A stretch of 34,824 bases of DNA from Desulfobulbus rhabdoformis (lineage in GTDB: Bacteria; Desulfobacterota; Desulfobulbia; Desulfobulbales; Desulfobulbaceae): NCBI RefSeq assembly GCF_016919065.1, contig NZ_JAFFQA010000050.1, forward strand, positions 1-34,824, in the 5' to 3' direction. Shown here one piece after another: positions 6,329-14,315 of the stretch (the stretch's first letter is position 1; every line of letters begins with the position of its first letter). The notes under the pieces were generated by a model. It was not told the DNA's origin. It saw only the letters and a program-made list of their open reading frames with translations, and ran no database searches. The position numbers and the translations under genes are program-made.

Positions 6329-7273
6329 TTTTTTTAGTAACAGGTGCGCCTCCATCCTCCGCTCTTCCAACCTGGCTTTTGTCGCAATAATAAGTCCCGA
6401 AATCATTATAATCAGCATTCCAACCATGCTGAGACCATCGGGCATATGCTCAAAAATTCCCCAACCAAGCAACGAAGCCCAAACCAGCTGCATATAGTTG
6501 ACCGGGGCGACCTGAGAGGCCGAGCAGAAACGATAGGCAAGGGTAAAGCAAAAATGAGCCATTGCCCCCAGAAAGCCTATGGTTAAAAAAAGCAGAATGT
6601 GGAAGTGTGACGGGGTTTCCCCTCTCAAAAGCCAGGGTAAAGCGGAGCCAAAACATATAGCGCCGACAATAGCACTATGAAACAACATGGTCAGCGTTCG
6701 TTCGCTGGCGGCGAGCACACGAGAAAGAAGCTGGTAGGTTACGTTTGCAGCAACCGCCATAAAAGCACAGGCAACTCCCAGTGCATCCAGACCACCACCC
6801 GGTCGGACAATACACAACACTCCCAGAAAACCACCTCCCGCAGCCAGCCAACCCATAATACCGATGCGTTCTTTAAGCAGCGGTCCCGCCATGAGCACAA
6901 CAAGTATGGGTGCCAGAAAGATGATAGCCGTTGACTCGGCAACAGGCATGCGTTGCAACGCCCAACCAAAAAAAAGCGAGGCAACCACGAGAGAAAAGGA
7001 GCGAAGAGTCACCAATCCGGTTCGTGTCGTTTGCACCAAACTCCTTCCTTGTGTTGGTGCCAGAAAGGTCATCATCAAAAGCACCTGAACCATGTAGCGA
7101 ACGGCCATAACCATGGGCACGTTGTACCGCATGGTCAGATACTTGGTGGTCGTATCCATGGAGGCGAAAAACATGGTGGCCACAACCACCAGGAGAACTC
7201 CGAGAAATGGGCGTGGCTGAAGTTTGGATGACTTCTCGCCCTCTTCTCCACCTTGTTGTGATTGCATGTGCAA
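6302..7273 (-). CDS. EamA/DMT-family transporter
   Basis: An inner-membrane transporter of the drug/metabolite transporter superfamily with about ten hydrophobic segments in two EamA repeats. The first repeat starts at GVLLVVVATMFFASMD and has AESTAIIFLAPILVVLMAGPLLKERIG. The second has ASQVAPVNYMQLVWASLLGWGIFEHMPDG. The substrate is unknown. A ribosome site AAGGAG lies 10 nt before a TTG codon at 7273 but 16 nt before the ATG at 7267, so I choose TTG. The final residues (KKESVTAGEH) and the stop are encoded by the inverted arm of a family A repeat, so the C-terminus is probably repeat-derived. Confidence 0.85.
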   Translation of the reverse strand: MHMQSQQGGEEGEKSSKLQPRPFLGVLLVVVATMFFASMDTTTKYLTMRYNVPMVMAVRYMVQVLLMMTFLAPTQGRSLVQTTRTGLVTLRSFSLVVASLFFGWALQRMPVAESTAIIFLAPILVVLMAGPLLKERIGIMGWLAAGGGFLGVLCIVRPGGGLDALGVACAFMAVAANVTYQLLSRVLAASERTLTMLFHSAIVGAICFGSALPWLLRGETPSHFHILLFLTIGFLGAMAHFCFTLAYRFCSASQVAPVNYMQLVWASLLGWGIFEHMPDGLSMVGMLIIMISGLIIATKARLEERRMEAHLLLKKESVTAGEH

Positions 7274-7371
7274 GTTGAGTATTCTCCTTAAAAAAAACGG
7301 TATAATCCGGTCAGCTTGTCGTTTATCCACGTCCTGTGGTTCCCTGCCCCTGCATTGGAATATAATATATC

Positions 7372-7733
7372 CCGAATCCGTGACGGCGGGTGGTCATTGA
7401 ACAACGCATCTTTTTAATAAGACAATGTATTTTTGCAAATTCATGGGTGTCTTGAATAATTAGATTTTTCAATCAAGGCCAAGGATTGCGCAAAATTTTA
7501 CCGCAGGCATATATGTGATATTCCGAGGATAAAATTTTAAGCGTGACGCCGGGATTGGAAGAAAAAGCAATTATTCAAGATTCCCTCATGTATTGTTCAG
7601 TTGCACCCGCCGCCCTTTGGGGCATCCATTAGCACTCCACCTTCATTGCCTGCAACATACCGATAAAGTTTACTTTAATCGGCATGTCACAAACAACGAA
7701 ACTGGCGCACTGATGAATGCTCACGGATTCAGG
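7372..7733. repeat. Family A repeat, copy A2, interrupted by a family B element
   Basis: Left part: CCGAATCCGTGACGGCGGG then TGGTCATTGAACAACGC. Right part (from 7587): GTTCAGTTGCACCCGCCGCC, then GGGGCATCC, and an inner hairpin whose arms meet at CCGATAAAG/CTTTAATCGG, ending CACGGATTCAGG. It is colinear with the reverse complement of the copy at 18669-18934 but is split by the B insertion at 7445-7586. It has lost the final outer arm. Confidence 0.7.
7445..7586. mobile_element. Family B MITE-like element, copy B1
   Basis: 142 bp. The start GGGTGTCTTGAATAATT is an inverted match to the end, whose reverse complement begins GGGAATCTTGAATAATT. The centre holds AAAATTTTACC paired with GGATAAAATTTT. 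It is flanked by a 3-bp direct repeat CAT (7442-7444 and 7587-7589). It contains no coding frame of note, so it is probably a non-autonomous transposon mobilised in trans. Confidence 0.8.
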
Positions 7734-7846
7734 TATATCTTAAGACCGTTTTTTCTTTTTGGGACAGGATGCATTTCACGCCTCTTCTAACTCTTGCCGA
7801 AAACCGACCAGAGTGCAATCATAACCATTCGTGCCAAGAAATATCA

Positions 7847-7909
7847 CCTGAGCCCGTGACAGCGAGCGGTCACTGAACAACGCATCCTGTGAATGCTTCC
7901 GGATTCAGG
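7847..7909. repeat. Family A repeat fragment A3
   Basis: CCTGAGCCCGTGACAGCGAGC then GGTCACTGAACAACGCATCC, followed directly by GGATTCAGG. This is an internally deleted copy keeping one arm and the outer edge. Between A2 and A3 (7734-7846), and from 7910 to the FlgC-like gene, I see no gene. Confidence 0.55.
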
Positions 7910-8057
7910 CACCCTTTTTCAGTTACCATTTAGTTATTCATATATGTAATTACGCCTGGTCATTGCTCAAAAAATAATACGCGCCCTCCCCTTCCTTCCG
8001 TAGACAACTATCTAAAATTGAAGGGCAAACTGTTTTATTGCCATTTTTTGCTTGAGC

Positions 8058-8073
8058 TGGTCCAGATACTGCC
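8058..8073 (+). promoter_or_regulatory. Possible sigma-54 promoter
   Basis: TGGTCCAGATACTGCC has GG and GC exactly 10 nt apart, the invariant -24/-12 spacing of sigma-54 promoters, though the middle bases are not consensus. The implied start is about 8084, 28 nt before the FlgC-like start codon. Flagellar genes are often sigma-54 dependent, which supports it. A chance match is possible. Confidence 0.35.
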
Positions 8074-8111
8074 TAGAATAAGAGTATAAGTCACTCTTCA
8101 GGAGATCCGCT

Positions 8112-8465
8112 ATGCTCTCAGCCATCAGCTCCGCTGTTTCCGGATTACAGGCGTACACACAAAAGACTGCGGCCACGGCTAACAACGTGGCCAATATGAA
8201 CACACCAGGGTTCAAACGTGACGTGGTCACTCTTTCCAGCCAGGTCCCGCAAGGTGTCAGCGCCAATGTCAGCAAGGACGAATCCCCTGGTCCTTTCATG
8301 ACTGAGCAGACCAGCGAGGGTATAGAAATGGTGGAACAGTCCAACACGGATTTGACCAAAGAGATGCCAGACCTGATCATGGAAAAACACGGTTTCAGCG
8401 CAAATATTAAAACACTGCAAGCAACAGATGAAATGATGCAGACAGTGCTCGATATCAAAGCGTAA
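8112..8465 (+). CDS. Orphan flagellar rod-like protein (FlgC/FlgB family)
   Basis: A 117-residue protein with the flagellar basal-body rod signature. The N-terminus (MLSAISSAVSGLQAY, then TANNVANMNTPGFKR) matches the Flg_bb_rod motif. The C-terminus (GFSANIKTLQATDEMMQTVL) matches the rod/hook C-terminal domain. FlgC is usually about 135-150 residues, so the middle is short. No other flagellar gene is near. A CAGGAGA ribosome site precedes the start. It may be a true rod component displaced from the flagellar cluster, or one of the small stand-alone rod-like proteins found in some Desulfobacterota. A terminator-like hairpin follows at 8600-8646. Confidence 0.75.
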   Translation: MLSAISSAVSGLQAYTQKTAATANNVANMNTPGFKRDVVTLSSQVPQGVSANVSKDESPGPFMTEQTSEGIEMVEQSNTDLTKEMPDLIMEKHGFSANIKTLQATDEMMQTVLDIKA

Positions 8466-8599
8466 ACCTTTCCCCGGCATACACCTTAATCAGTGAGAGC
8501 AACGGTTGTTTACAGGACAGCGTACGTTCTCGAATAGCTGGAGTTTTTCTTAAGAGTTCTCTTGTGATCAATTTCACCCGCTGCAACTTCCGGGGCAGT

Positions 8600-8646
8600 A
8601 AAAAAAATGACGCCTTCTCTTTTTTGAGAAGGCGTCATTTTTTTTG
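8600..8646. terminator. Strong bidirectional hairpin terminator
   Basis: A run of A, a perfect stem ATGACGCCTTCTC/GAGAAGGCGTCAT with a T6 loop, then a run of T. It can end transcription of the FlgC-like gene from the left and of the minus-strand signalling operon from the right. The rest of 8466-8721 shows no gene. Confidence 0.85.
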
Positions 8647-8721
8647 ATTCCCACGTGGGATCGCCGGGAAAATATGGCGCTTGCCTGGCCTTAATTGAAA
8701 AATCTAGGTATTCAAGGCTCC

Positions 8722-9876
8722 CTAAAGGTCATACTCACGCAGGGGTAAGAACACGCCTATGGGCTCAGGCAGGCCAATACGCCGATGCACCTTATGCAGA
8801 TAGGCGAGCAGTGGATTGGCCAAGGGTTGTCCCTTAGTAGCAAGCAGGGTTCCATCATCATCACGAATATCCTCAGCCAGGACCATGCGTGAGGTCAGCT
8901 CGGTGGCACGCACATACATCAGCACCTCATTGTGCAAGGCAAAGGTAAAGTCGACAAGGCGATCAACAAGGGCCGGATCATAAAAAGGCTGATCTGCCTT
9001 GAGAGCAGCAAGGGCTGCATCTGGAGACTTACCTGAGGCAAGCAAGGAATCAATCCCAAGCGCTGTCTGCAGAATACGAGTACACAATGGAATGGTCTCC
9101 TGCATCTCAAGATCGTCATACCGGGGAAATTGGTGCGGCTCTTTATGCAACAAACCAAGTACCTCAATAATGACCTCAAATCGGGGCAGATGCATCAGCA
9201 ACCGTGCCGCCACATCAAACTGTTCGCGAATGCGAATATTGTCCTCATGGCCAACAATGCCTCCACCATCGTAAAGCCTCATGGTTTCCTGAGATAAATT
9301 CAAACAGCCCAGCTGTGAGAGAACAGCGGCCATCTCGACAATCATTCGCTGCTGGGGCCTGGCGGTTCTGGCCATATGACGTGCAAAATTTTTCAGTCGG
9401 TGTGCCTTGCGTTGCGCGGCAGGATTCACCATGGCCAAAACCTGCGAAAGCATGCCAACCAGGCCCTGCTGCGTTCGCTCGCCGACGAAGCGGTTACTCA
9501 CATTGAGTTTGTAGTTATAAATTCCCTCTTCAAGGACTGGTACCAGGGTCTGCAATGGACACGGCTTGGTCAAAAACTTGAAGATACGCCCCTTATTCAC
9601 AGCATCAATAGCTGCCTGCTGGTCGGCATAGCCGGTCAAAAGAACACGTGAGGTATCGGCATCTATTTCACGGGCCTTGGACAATACTTCAACCCCATTC
9701 ATCCCCGGCATGCGCATGTCGGATACCAAAACGGAAAAAGGTCCTTTTTCCTCAAACAGGCGCAGCCCTTCTTCCGGTGTGTCTGCAACATGCACACGAT
9801 ATTCCGGGGAAAGACTGCGTTTGAAGCTGTTGAGAATGTTATAATCATCATCTATGAATAAAATGGAAGAATACAT
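8722..9876 (-). CDS. Response regulator with degenerate HD (HD-GYP-like) output
   Basis: 384 residues. Residues 1-125 are a receiver domain with the acidic triad at IDDD (about 9-11), the phosphate acceptor Asp in SDMRMPGMNG (about 53), Thr in LTGYAD and Lys in LTKPC. The rest resembles an HD-GYP/RpfG-type output, but where the catalytic LHDIGK motif should be there is VLSQLGCLN. The metal-binding His-Asp pair is thus lost, and cyclic-di-GMP hydrolysis is unlikely. It is last in the kinase operon, 9 nt after the HDOD gene, with an AGGAGG ribosome site. It may work as a binding or scaffold protein. Confidence 0.8.
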   Translation of the reverse strand: MYSSILFIDDDYNILNSFKRSLSPEYRVHVADTPEEGLRLFEEKGPFSVLVSDMRMPGMNGVEVLSKAREIDADTSRVLLTGYADQQAAIDAVNKGRIFKFLTKPCPLQTLVPVLEEGIYNYKLNVSNRFVGERTQQGLVGMLSQVLAMVNPAAQRKAHRLKNFARHMARTARPQQRMIVEMAAVLSQLGCLNLSQETMRLYDGGGIVGHEDNIRIREQFDVAARLLMHLPRFEVIIEVLGLLHKEPHQFPRYDDLEMQETIPLCTRILQTALGIDSLLASGKSPDAALAALKADQPFYDPALVDRLVDFTFALHNEVLMYVRATELTSRMVLAEDIRDDDGTLLATKGQPLANPLLAYLHKVHRRIGLPEPIGVFLPLREYDL

Positions 9877-9885
9877 AAACGCCTC

Positions 9886-11040
9886 CTACTTGCCAGGGTA
9901 CAGCACGTGTTGAAAATTTTTTACGACATCTCTGTATTTCTCTGATTTACTCATATCTCCTTTGCAAATTCTGTTGGCATGCCATACCGCTTCCAGCACC
10001 GGCGAGAGTCGACACACCTCGGGAGCATCTTCTGTACCATGATGAAGAGAAATAGCCTCGGTGATATTGTGGGGAAGCCCCCAGAGTGAGGTTAGGTATC
10101 CCCCGATGATGGCATGATTGGTCCCGAGAAATTTCATTTCCACCTCACTTTGGCACTGTCCTTCAGTTTCGCAATTGTCCAGGATTTTCGTATACTGCTC
10201 CGGCATATGATGTACCAGCACAAGTTTACCAATTTCATGCAAAAGTCCCGCAAGATAGGCACTACTACCCGTGGTAGGATCATCACTGATAAATTCACCT
10301 ATTTCCCTTGCTAAGGTGGCGGTGCAGAGACTGTGTTCCCATAAGGCATCAAGGTGAAACTCTTTTCGTTCCTGATCATTGCAGCTATTGAAGATATGCT
10401 GGGCAATGACCAGATGGCGCAGAATCTCCAGCCCCAGATAATTAACCGCCTCATGCACCGTAAGGATCTCTCGGTTGAGGGAGAAAAAACTCGAGTTCAC
10501 CAGTTTCAAAAGTTGTGCGGTCATGGCGATATCTTCGCCAACGACCTCGGCAATATCATTACTCGTAGTCTCCTGATCCTCGAAAAGATCCATCAGTTTA
10601 TGAAAAAGAGGGGGGAGTGAGGGTAAAGAATTCAAGCCACCAAGTAATTCCAATAAGTTAGGTTCATGCAGTCGGTGATCCAAATCGCGGATCATATCCA
10701 TCAGAAGCTTGAGGTCTTCATTGCGGATGGGCTTCCACAGGAAATAATGACTCATAGTCATAAGTTCGCAGTAGGTTTCCTTATCCGGCTGCCCAGTCAG
10801 AACAATACGGATTATCTGAGGGTGCCGCTTGCGGACCTCCTGCAAAAGTTCATAACCATTCATGCCCGGCATACGCATATCCGTGACCAAGGCCTGAATA
10901 TCATGCGTTGCCATGATCTCAAGCGCTTCCACGCCTCCTTCCGCAAAATGCATGTTCCACTGCTTTTTCAGGGGATGCAACATACGACGTAGTCCACGAA
11001 GGATGTTGGGTTCGTCGTCGACAAAGAGGATTGTTTTCAT
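9886..11040 (-). CDS. Response regulator with HDOD output domain
   Basis: 384 residues. The receiver domain (1-122) has FVDDEPN, the acceptor Asp in TDMRMPGMNG (about 55), Thr in LTGQPD and Lys in WKPI. A HDOD domain follows (about 135-350): LPSLPPLFHKLM, the helix QLLKLVNSSFFSL, and AGLLHEIGKLVL in the HD-like region. HDOD proteins act in signalling without known enzymatic activity. It starts 2 nt after the kinase gene ends, with GAGGA as ribosome site, so it is co-transcribed with the kinase and is its likely phosphorylation target. Confidence 0.88.
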   Translation of the reverse strand: MKTILFVDDEPNILRGLRRMLHPLKKQWNMHFAEGGVEALEIMATHDIQALVTDMRMPGMNGYELLQEVRKRHPQIIRIVLTGQPDKETYCELMTMSHYFLWKPIRNEDLKLLMDMIRDLDHRLHEPNLLELLGGLNSLPSLPPLFHKLMDLFEDQETTSNDIAEVVGEDIAMTAQLLKLVNSSFFSLNREILTVHEAVNYLGLEILRHLVIAQHIFNSCNDQERKEFHLDALWEHSLCTATLAREIGEFISDDPTTGSSAYLAGLLHEIGKLVLVHHMPEQYTKILDNCETEGQCQSEVEMKFLGTNHAIIGGYLTSLWGLPHNITEAISLHHGTEDAPEVCRLSPVLEAVWHANRICKGDMSKSEKYRDVVKNFQHVLYPGK

Positions 11041-11042
11041 GA

Positions 11043-13997
11043 TCAGTCCTCTACATACTCATTGGTGGATTCTACAGGGAGACGGAGCATAAAGGTTGTC
11101 CCCTGCCCTGTGGTGCTTTCAAAGTCAATTTTTCCGCCGTGTCTGTTGACCACAACGTCATACACTATAGCCAAGCCCTGCCCTGTCCCCTTCCCAACCT
11201 CTTTGGTTGTGAAAAAGGGTTCAAATATATTCGAGCGTACTCCATCAGGTATCCCTGCACCGTTATCGCTTATCCGAATCTCGACCCCATCCTCATGTTT
11301 ACGAGTACTGACGGTTATGCGCCCCATGGTGTCAGGATCGCTTTTCTTTCTTTCCTCAATAGCATGGCTTGCGTTGATAACAAGATTCACCAACGCCTGG
11401 TGAAGTTGATCTACATAGCAGTGCACAAGCGGTAGATCATCGGCAAGATCGGTGATAAGTTCTGCAGAGTATTTCCATTCATTTCGGCACACGATGAGGG
11501 AACTCTCCAACGAATGGTTGATATCGGTGGCCACCTTTTCCTGGTCCCCGGGATGACTGAATTCTTTCATCGCAGAGATAATCTTCACCACGCGATTGAT
11601 TCCCTGCAGGGTCTCGTCAATGCTTGTTGGCACTTCATCCAACAAAAAATCAAGATCAAGCTCATCAACCTCCGTGGCGATTTCGACAGGTAAGATATCG
11701 AGTTGACAGGCTTGTAAACGTGCTAGCAAAGGTTGAACGTCCTCAAAGGATTGCTCAATAAAGGTGACATTGTTCTGCACATACTGCATGGGCGTATTGA
11801 TTTCATGGGCAATTCCCGCAGCCAACTGACCAATCGATTCCAGCTTCTGCGCCTTTGAGAGTTGCTGCTGCAACTCCACCAGTTCTGTTATATCATGCCA
11901 GATAGAAACATAGTGAGTCGTCTCGCCTAAATTATTGCGTATTGGTGAAATAGTTGTCTCTTCCTCTAAAATACTTCCATCTTTTTTCCGTGAGCGAAGA
12001 TGACCTGACCAGCTTTCTCCAGCCTCTAGTGTCGTTCGCATCGCGGTGAGTACCTCGGCATCGACCAGATCTTCGGTAAAAGTCGAAACCTTTTGCCCAA
12101 CCAGCTCATCGAACACATACCCGGTCATGGTGCAACAGGCCGGATTTGCGTAATCAATGATACCATCGGTCCCCGTCACCAGAACCGCTTCTCCGGTCTG
12201 TTCAATCAGGGTGGCAAGAAACCTTTTAGCCTCTTCTGCCAGGCGTTCACGGGAAATATCGTCTACGCTGAGCACGGTTGCAATGCCGTCACAGTTAGAA
12301 ACATAGGTAACACTGCAACGAAAAAATCCTTTGATATTCTCCCTGTCCAGACAAAAAACAAAACTCTCTTCAGCAGTATCCTCCCGGAGGATGCCTTCGA
12401 CAATAAGCTGACTTGTCGCTTGCTCATCAAGCGTCAAGAGCCTGGACCATTTTTGGATAATCCCGTTAAATGCAGAGTTACGGCGAACAACATCATTGTT
12501 CGATGTCAAGGCAACCACTCCCACGGAAACGACATCAAAGAGAGCCTCTATGTATCTTTTCTGCCGTTCAATGGTATCAGACTCCTGCTTTGCCTTGGAT
12601 AAAAGTCTGTTTGCCTCTTTACGGTCACTGATATCCAGATGGACTCCAAAGGCACGTTGCCCATGGCCAGCATTGTCCCGAATCAACACCTGGCCAATGT
12701 CTAATACCCAAATCCAATGCCCCATTTTATGGCGCAGACGATGTTCTGTCGAATAGAACGGAGTTGTCCCTGCTAAATGTGCCTCCAGTACAGGAAGAAC
12801 ATATTCCCTGTCATCCGGGTGCAGCAACATCTTCCAGGTATCGAGGTGGGCGGGTAATTCTCCCGGATCATACCCAAGCATGGTGTAAAAACGGTCATTG
12901 AGTTCAAGTTCTCCTGTCACAATATTCCAGTTCCAGGTGCCCAACTGTGCACCTTTTAGGATAAGCTCCAACGCCTGATTTTTTTCTTGCAGCTCTTTCC
13001 CCGCATAACGAGCCTGGTCAAGAGTCGTGAGCAGGTTTTGTTTTCGAAGGGAAAACCAATGAGAAAATCCTACAAAAGCAAGAGCACAGAGAGAGAGGAG
13101 GAGAAAACCCGAAGAAAAAAGCTGCTGTTGGTGATAATTCTGGGCGGTTCCATTCGTATCGATGAAATACAACAGAAGATCATATCCCGGTATATCGGCA
13201 TAATACAAATGAGTGGAGCCAGAAATACAGGGATGTTTAACGGCAAGAGCACCAACGCTCTGATTCACCTCAACCGGTGAGATTTGGCCTTGTACAAGAT
13301 TTTGGAGGAGGCCGACAGAAATCCTGCATTCCGGTAGCGATTGATAGACGATTCCACGCTGATTGACCAGAGTCAGCAGACCAGCCATTGACGGCATAAG
13401 CCTTTTAATGAGTGTTTCATACCGCAATTTCCCCTGAACAAATCCTGCAATTCGCCCATCTACCAGGACGGGGTGGGTCAGAGAGAGCAGTCCCTGCTCA
13501 CCTACAAAGAGATGGACTTGACTTGAGGTTCTGACCAATGAATTTTGTCGATCAATTTTTGTGGATACCTCCAGGGGGCGATGCAGAGCAACAATTTCTT
13601 CACCACCGGGATTCATGAGAGACAGAGAGACAAAGACACGCCCGAAGATCTCCTCCTTCAAATTATACTGCTGAAACTCTTGAATAATTGCCTCCCCAGA
13701 GGGGTGACGTACCGTCTGGGGCAAAGCAGGGGTATACTGTTTCAAGTACTGCTGCACACTTTCCGCCTCGGCAAGTACCGACAAGTCATTGTTTCTTTCT
13801 CCCAAAAACAGCGCAATGCTTTGCCCATATTCTTCCAGTCGCTCTTGGGTACGCAACAGGTCGTTCTGATGGAAGGTATCCAGCGAGTAGAGATTAAAAA
13901 GATAGAGAGTTCCAATCAGAATAGTTATAAGGGCAAAAAAGCCGATTGTCAGAAATCGGCGGACAGGGCCTGTTTGCTGAGAAAGAGGAACTGACAT
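11043..13997 (-). CDS. Membrane sensor histidine kinase with extracytoplasmic sensor and three PAS domains
   Basis: 984 residues. A transmembrane segment (about 14-34) and a second (about 293-315) bracket a periplasmic domain of about 255 residues, likely dCACHE-like. PAS domains follow at about 350-460 (GTWNWN...LGYDPGEL, a PAS_3 type with PAC HLDISDRK), 478-590 and 598-712 (GTDGIIDYANPACCTMTGY). HisKA has the phosphorylated His in GIAHEINTPMQYV (about 735). HATPase_c has an N box LVNLVINASHAI, DNGAGIP, FEPFFTT and GTGQGLAI. The AGGTGA ribosome site supports this start. It heads a three-gene operon with two receiver proteins. Confidence 0.92.
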   Translation of the reverse strand: MSVPLSQQTGPVRRFLTIGFFALITILIGTLYLFNLYSLDTFHQNDLLRTQERLEEYGQSIALFLGERNNDLSVLAEAESVQQYLKQYTPALPQTVRHPSGEAIIQEFQQYNLKEEIFGRVFVSLSLMNPGGEEIVALHRPLEVSTKIDRQNSLVRTSSQVHLFVGEQGLLSLTHPVLVDGRIAGFVQGKLRYETLIKRLMPSMAGLLTLVNQRGIVYQSLPECRISVGLLQNLVQGQISPVEVNQSVGALAVKHPCISGSTHLYYADIPGYDLLLYFIDTNGTAQNYHQQQLFSSGFLLLSLCALAFVGFSHWFSLRKQNLLTTLDQARYAGKELQEKNQALELILKGAQLGTWNWNIVTGELELNDRFYTMLGYDPGELPAHLDTWKMLLHPDDREYVLPVLEAHLAGTTPFYSTEHRLRHKMGHWIWVLDIGQVLIRDNAGHGQRAFGVHLDISDRKEANRLLSKAKQESDTIERQKRYIEALFDVVSVGVVALTSNNDVVRRNSAFNGIIQKWSRLLTLDEQATSQLIVEGILREDTAEESFVFCLDRENIKGFFRCSVTYVSNCDGIATVLSVDDISRERLAEEAKRFLATLIEQTGEAVLVTGTDGIIDYANPACCTMTGYVFDELVGQKVSTFTEDLVDAEVLTAMRTTLEAGESWSGHLRSRKKDGSILEEETTISPIRNNLGETTHYVSIWHDITELVELQQQLSKAQKLESIGQLAAGIAHEINTPMQYVQNNVTFIEQSFEDVQPLLARLQACQLDILPVEIATEVDELDLDFLLDEVPTSIDETLQGINRVVKIISAMKEFSHPGDQEKVATDINHSLESSLIVCRNEWKYSAELITDLADDLPLVHCYVDQLHQALVNLVINASHAIEERKKSDPDTMGRITVSTRKHEDGVEIRISDNGAGIPDGVRSNIFEPFFTTKEVGKGTGQGLAIVYDVVVNRHGGKIDFESTTGQGTTFMLRLPVESTNEYVED

Positions 13998-14267
13998 GGA
14001 TTCACCTGGCTCTGGCTTTGCCTAGCACGCTTACATTCATGCGGGCAAATGGAAACAATATGTAATTTTTATAAAGATGGCTGGGGCAAATCATGCCCAT
14101 AGAGGCCACAAGTACTAGGTAGCCTTACAAAGCAGGTATAGTGCCAGGAATTTCAAGGGGGGAGAGAGGAAGCAATCGCAACGGCGACAGTGACTATAAA
14201 ATCAAATAATTTCAGATTATTATAATACTGAAGAAGGAAGAAGATGCTGCAGAAGAGGTACGGTCGC

Positions 14268-14296
14268 AGGCGACACGTCGCCTCTCAATTTGAGAG
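14268..14296. other. Two adjacent perfect hairpins in the kinase/NtrC gap
   Basis: AGGCGACACGTCGCCT and CTCTCAATTTGAGAG abut just after the end of the minus-strand NtrC-type gene. There is no T run, so a Rho-independent terminator is uncertain. They may slow transcription from the NtrC gene into the kinase operon. The remaining 13998-14267 stretch, upstream of the kinase, shows no gene and no clear promoter. Confidence 0.4.
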
Positions 14297-14315
14297 AATT
14301 GTATAGCAATAACCC

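Noticed and set aside
13998..14315. Sigma-54 promoter for the kinase operon (TGGGCATGATTTGC on the minus strand)
   Set aside because: GG and GC are 9 nt apart, not 10.
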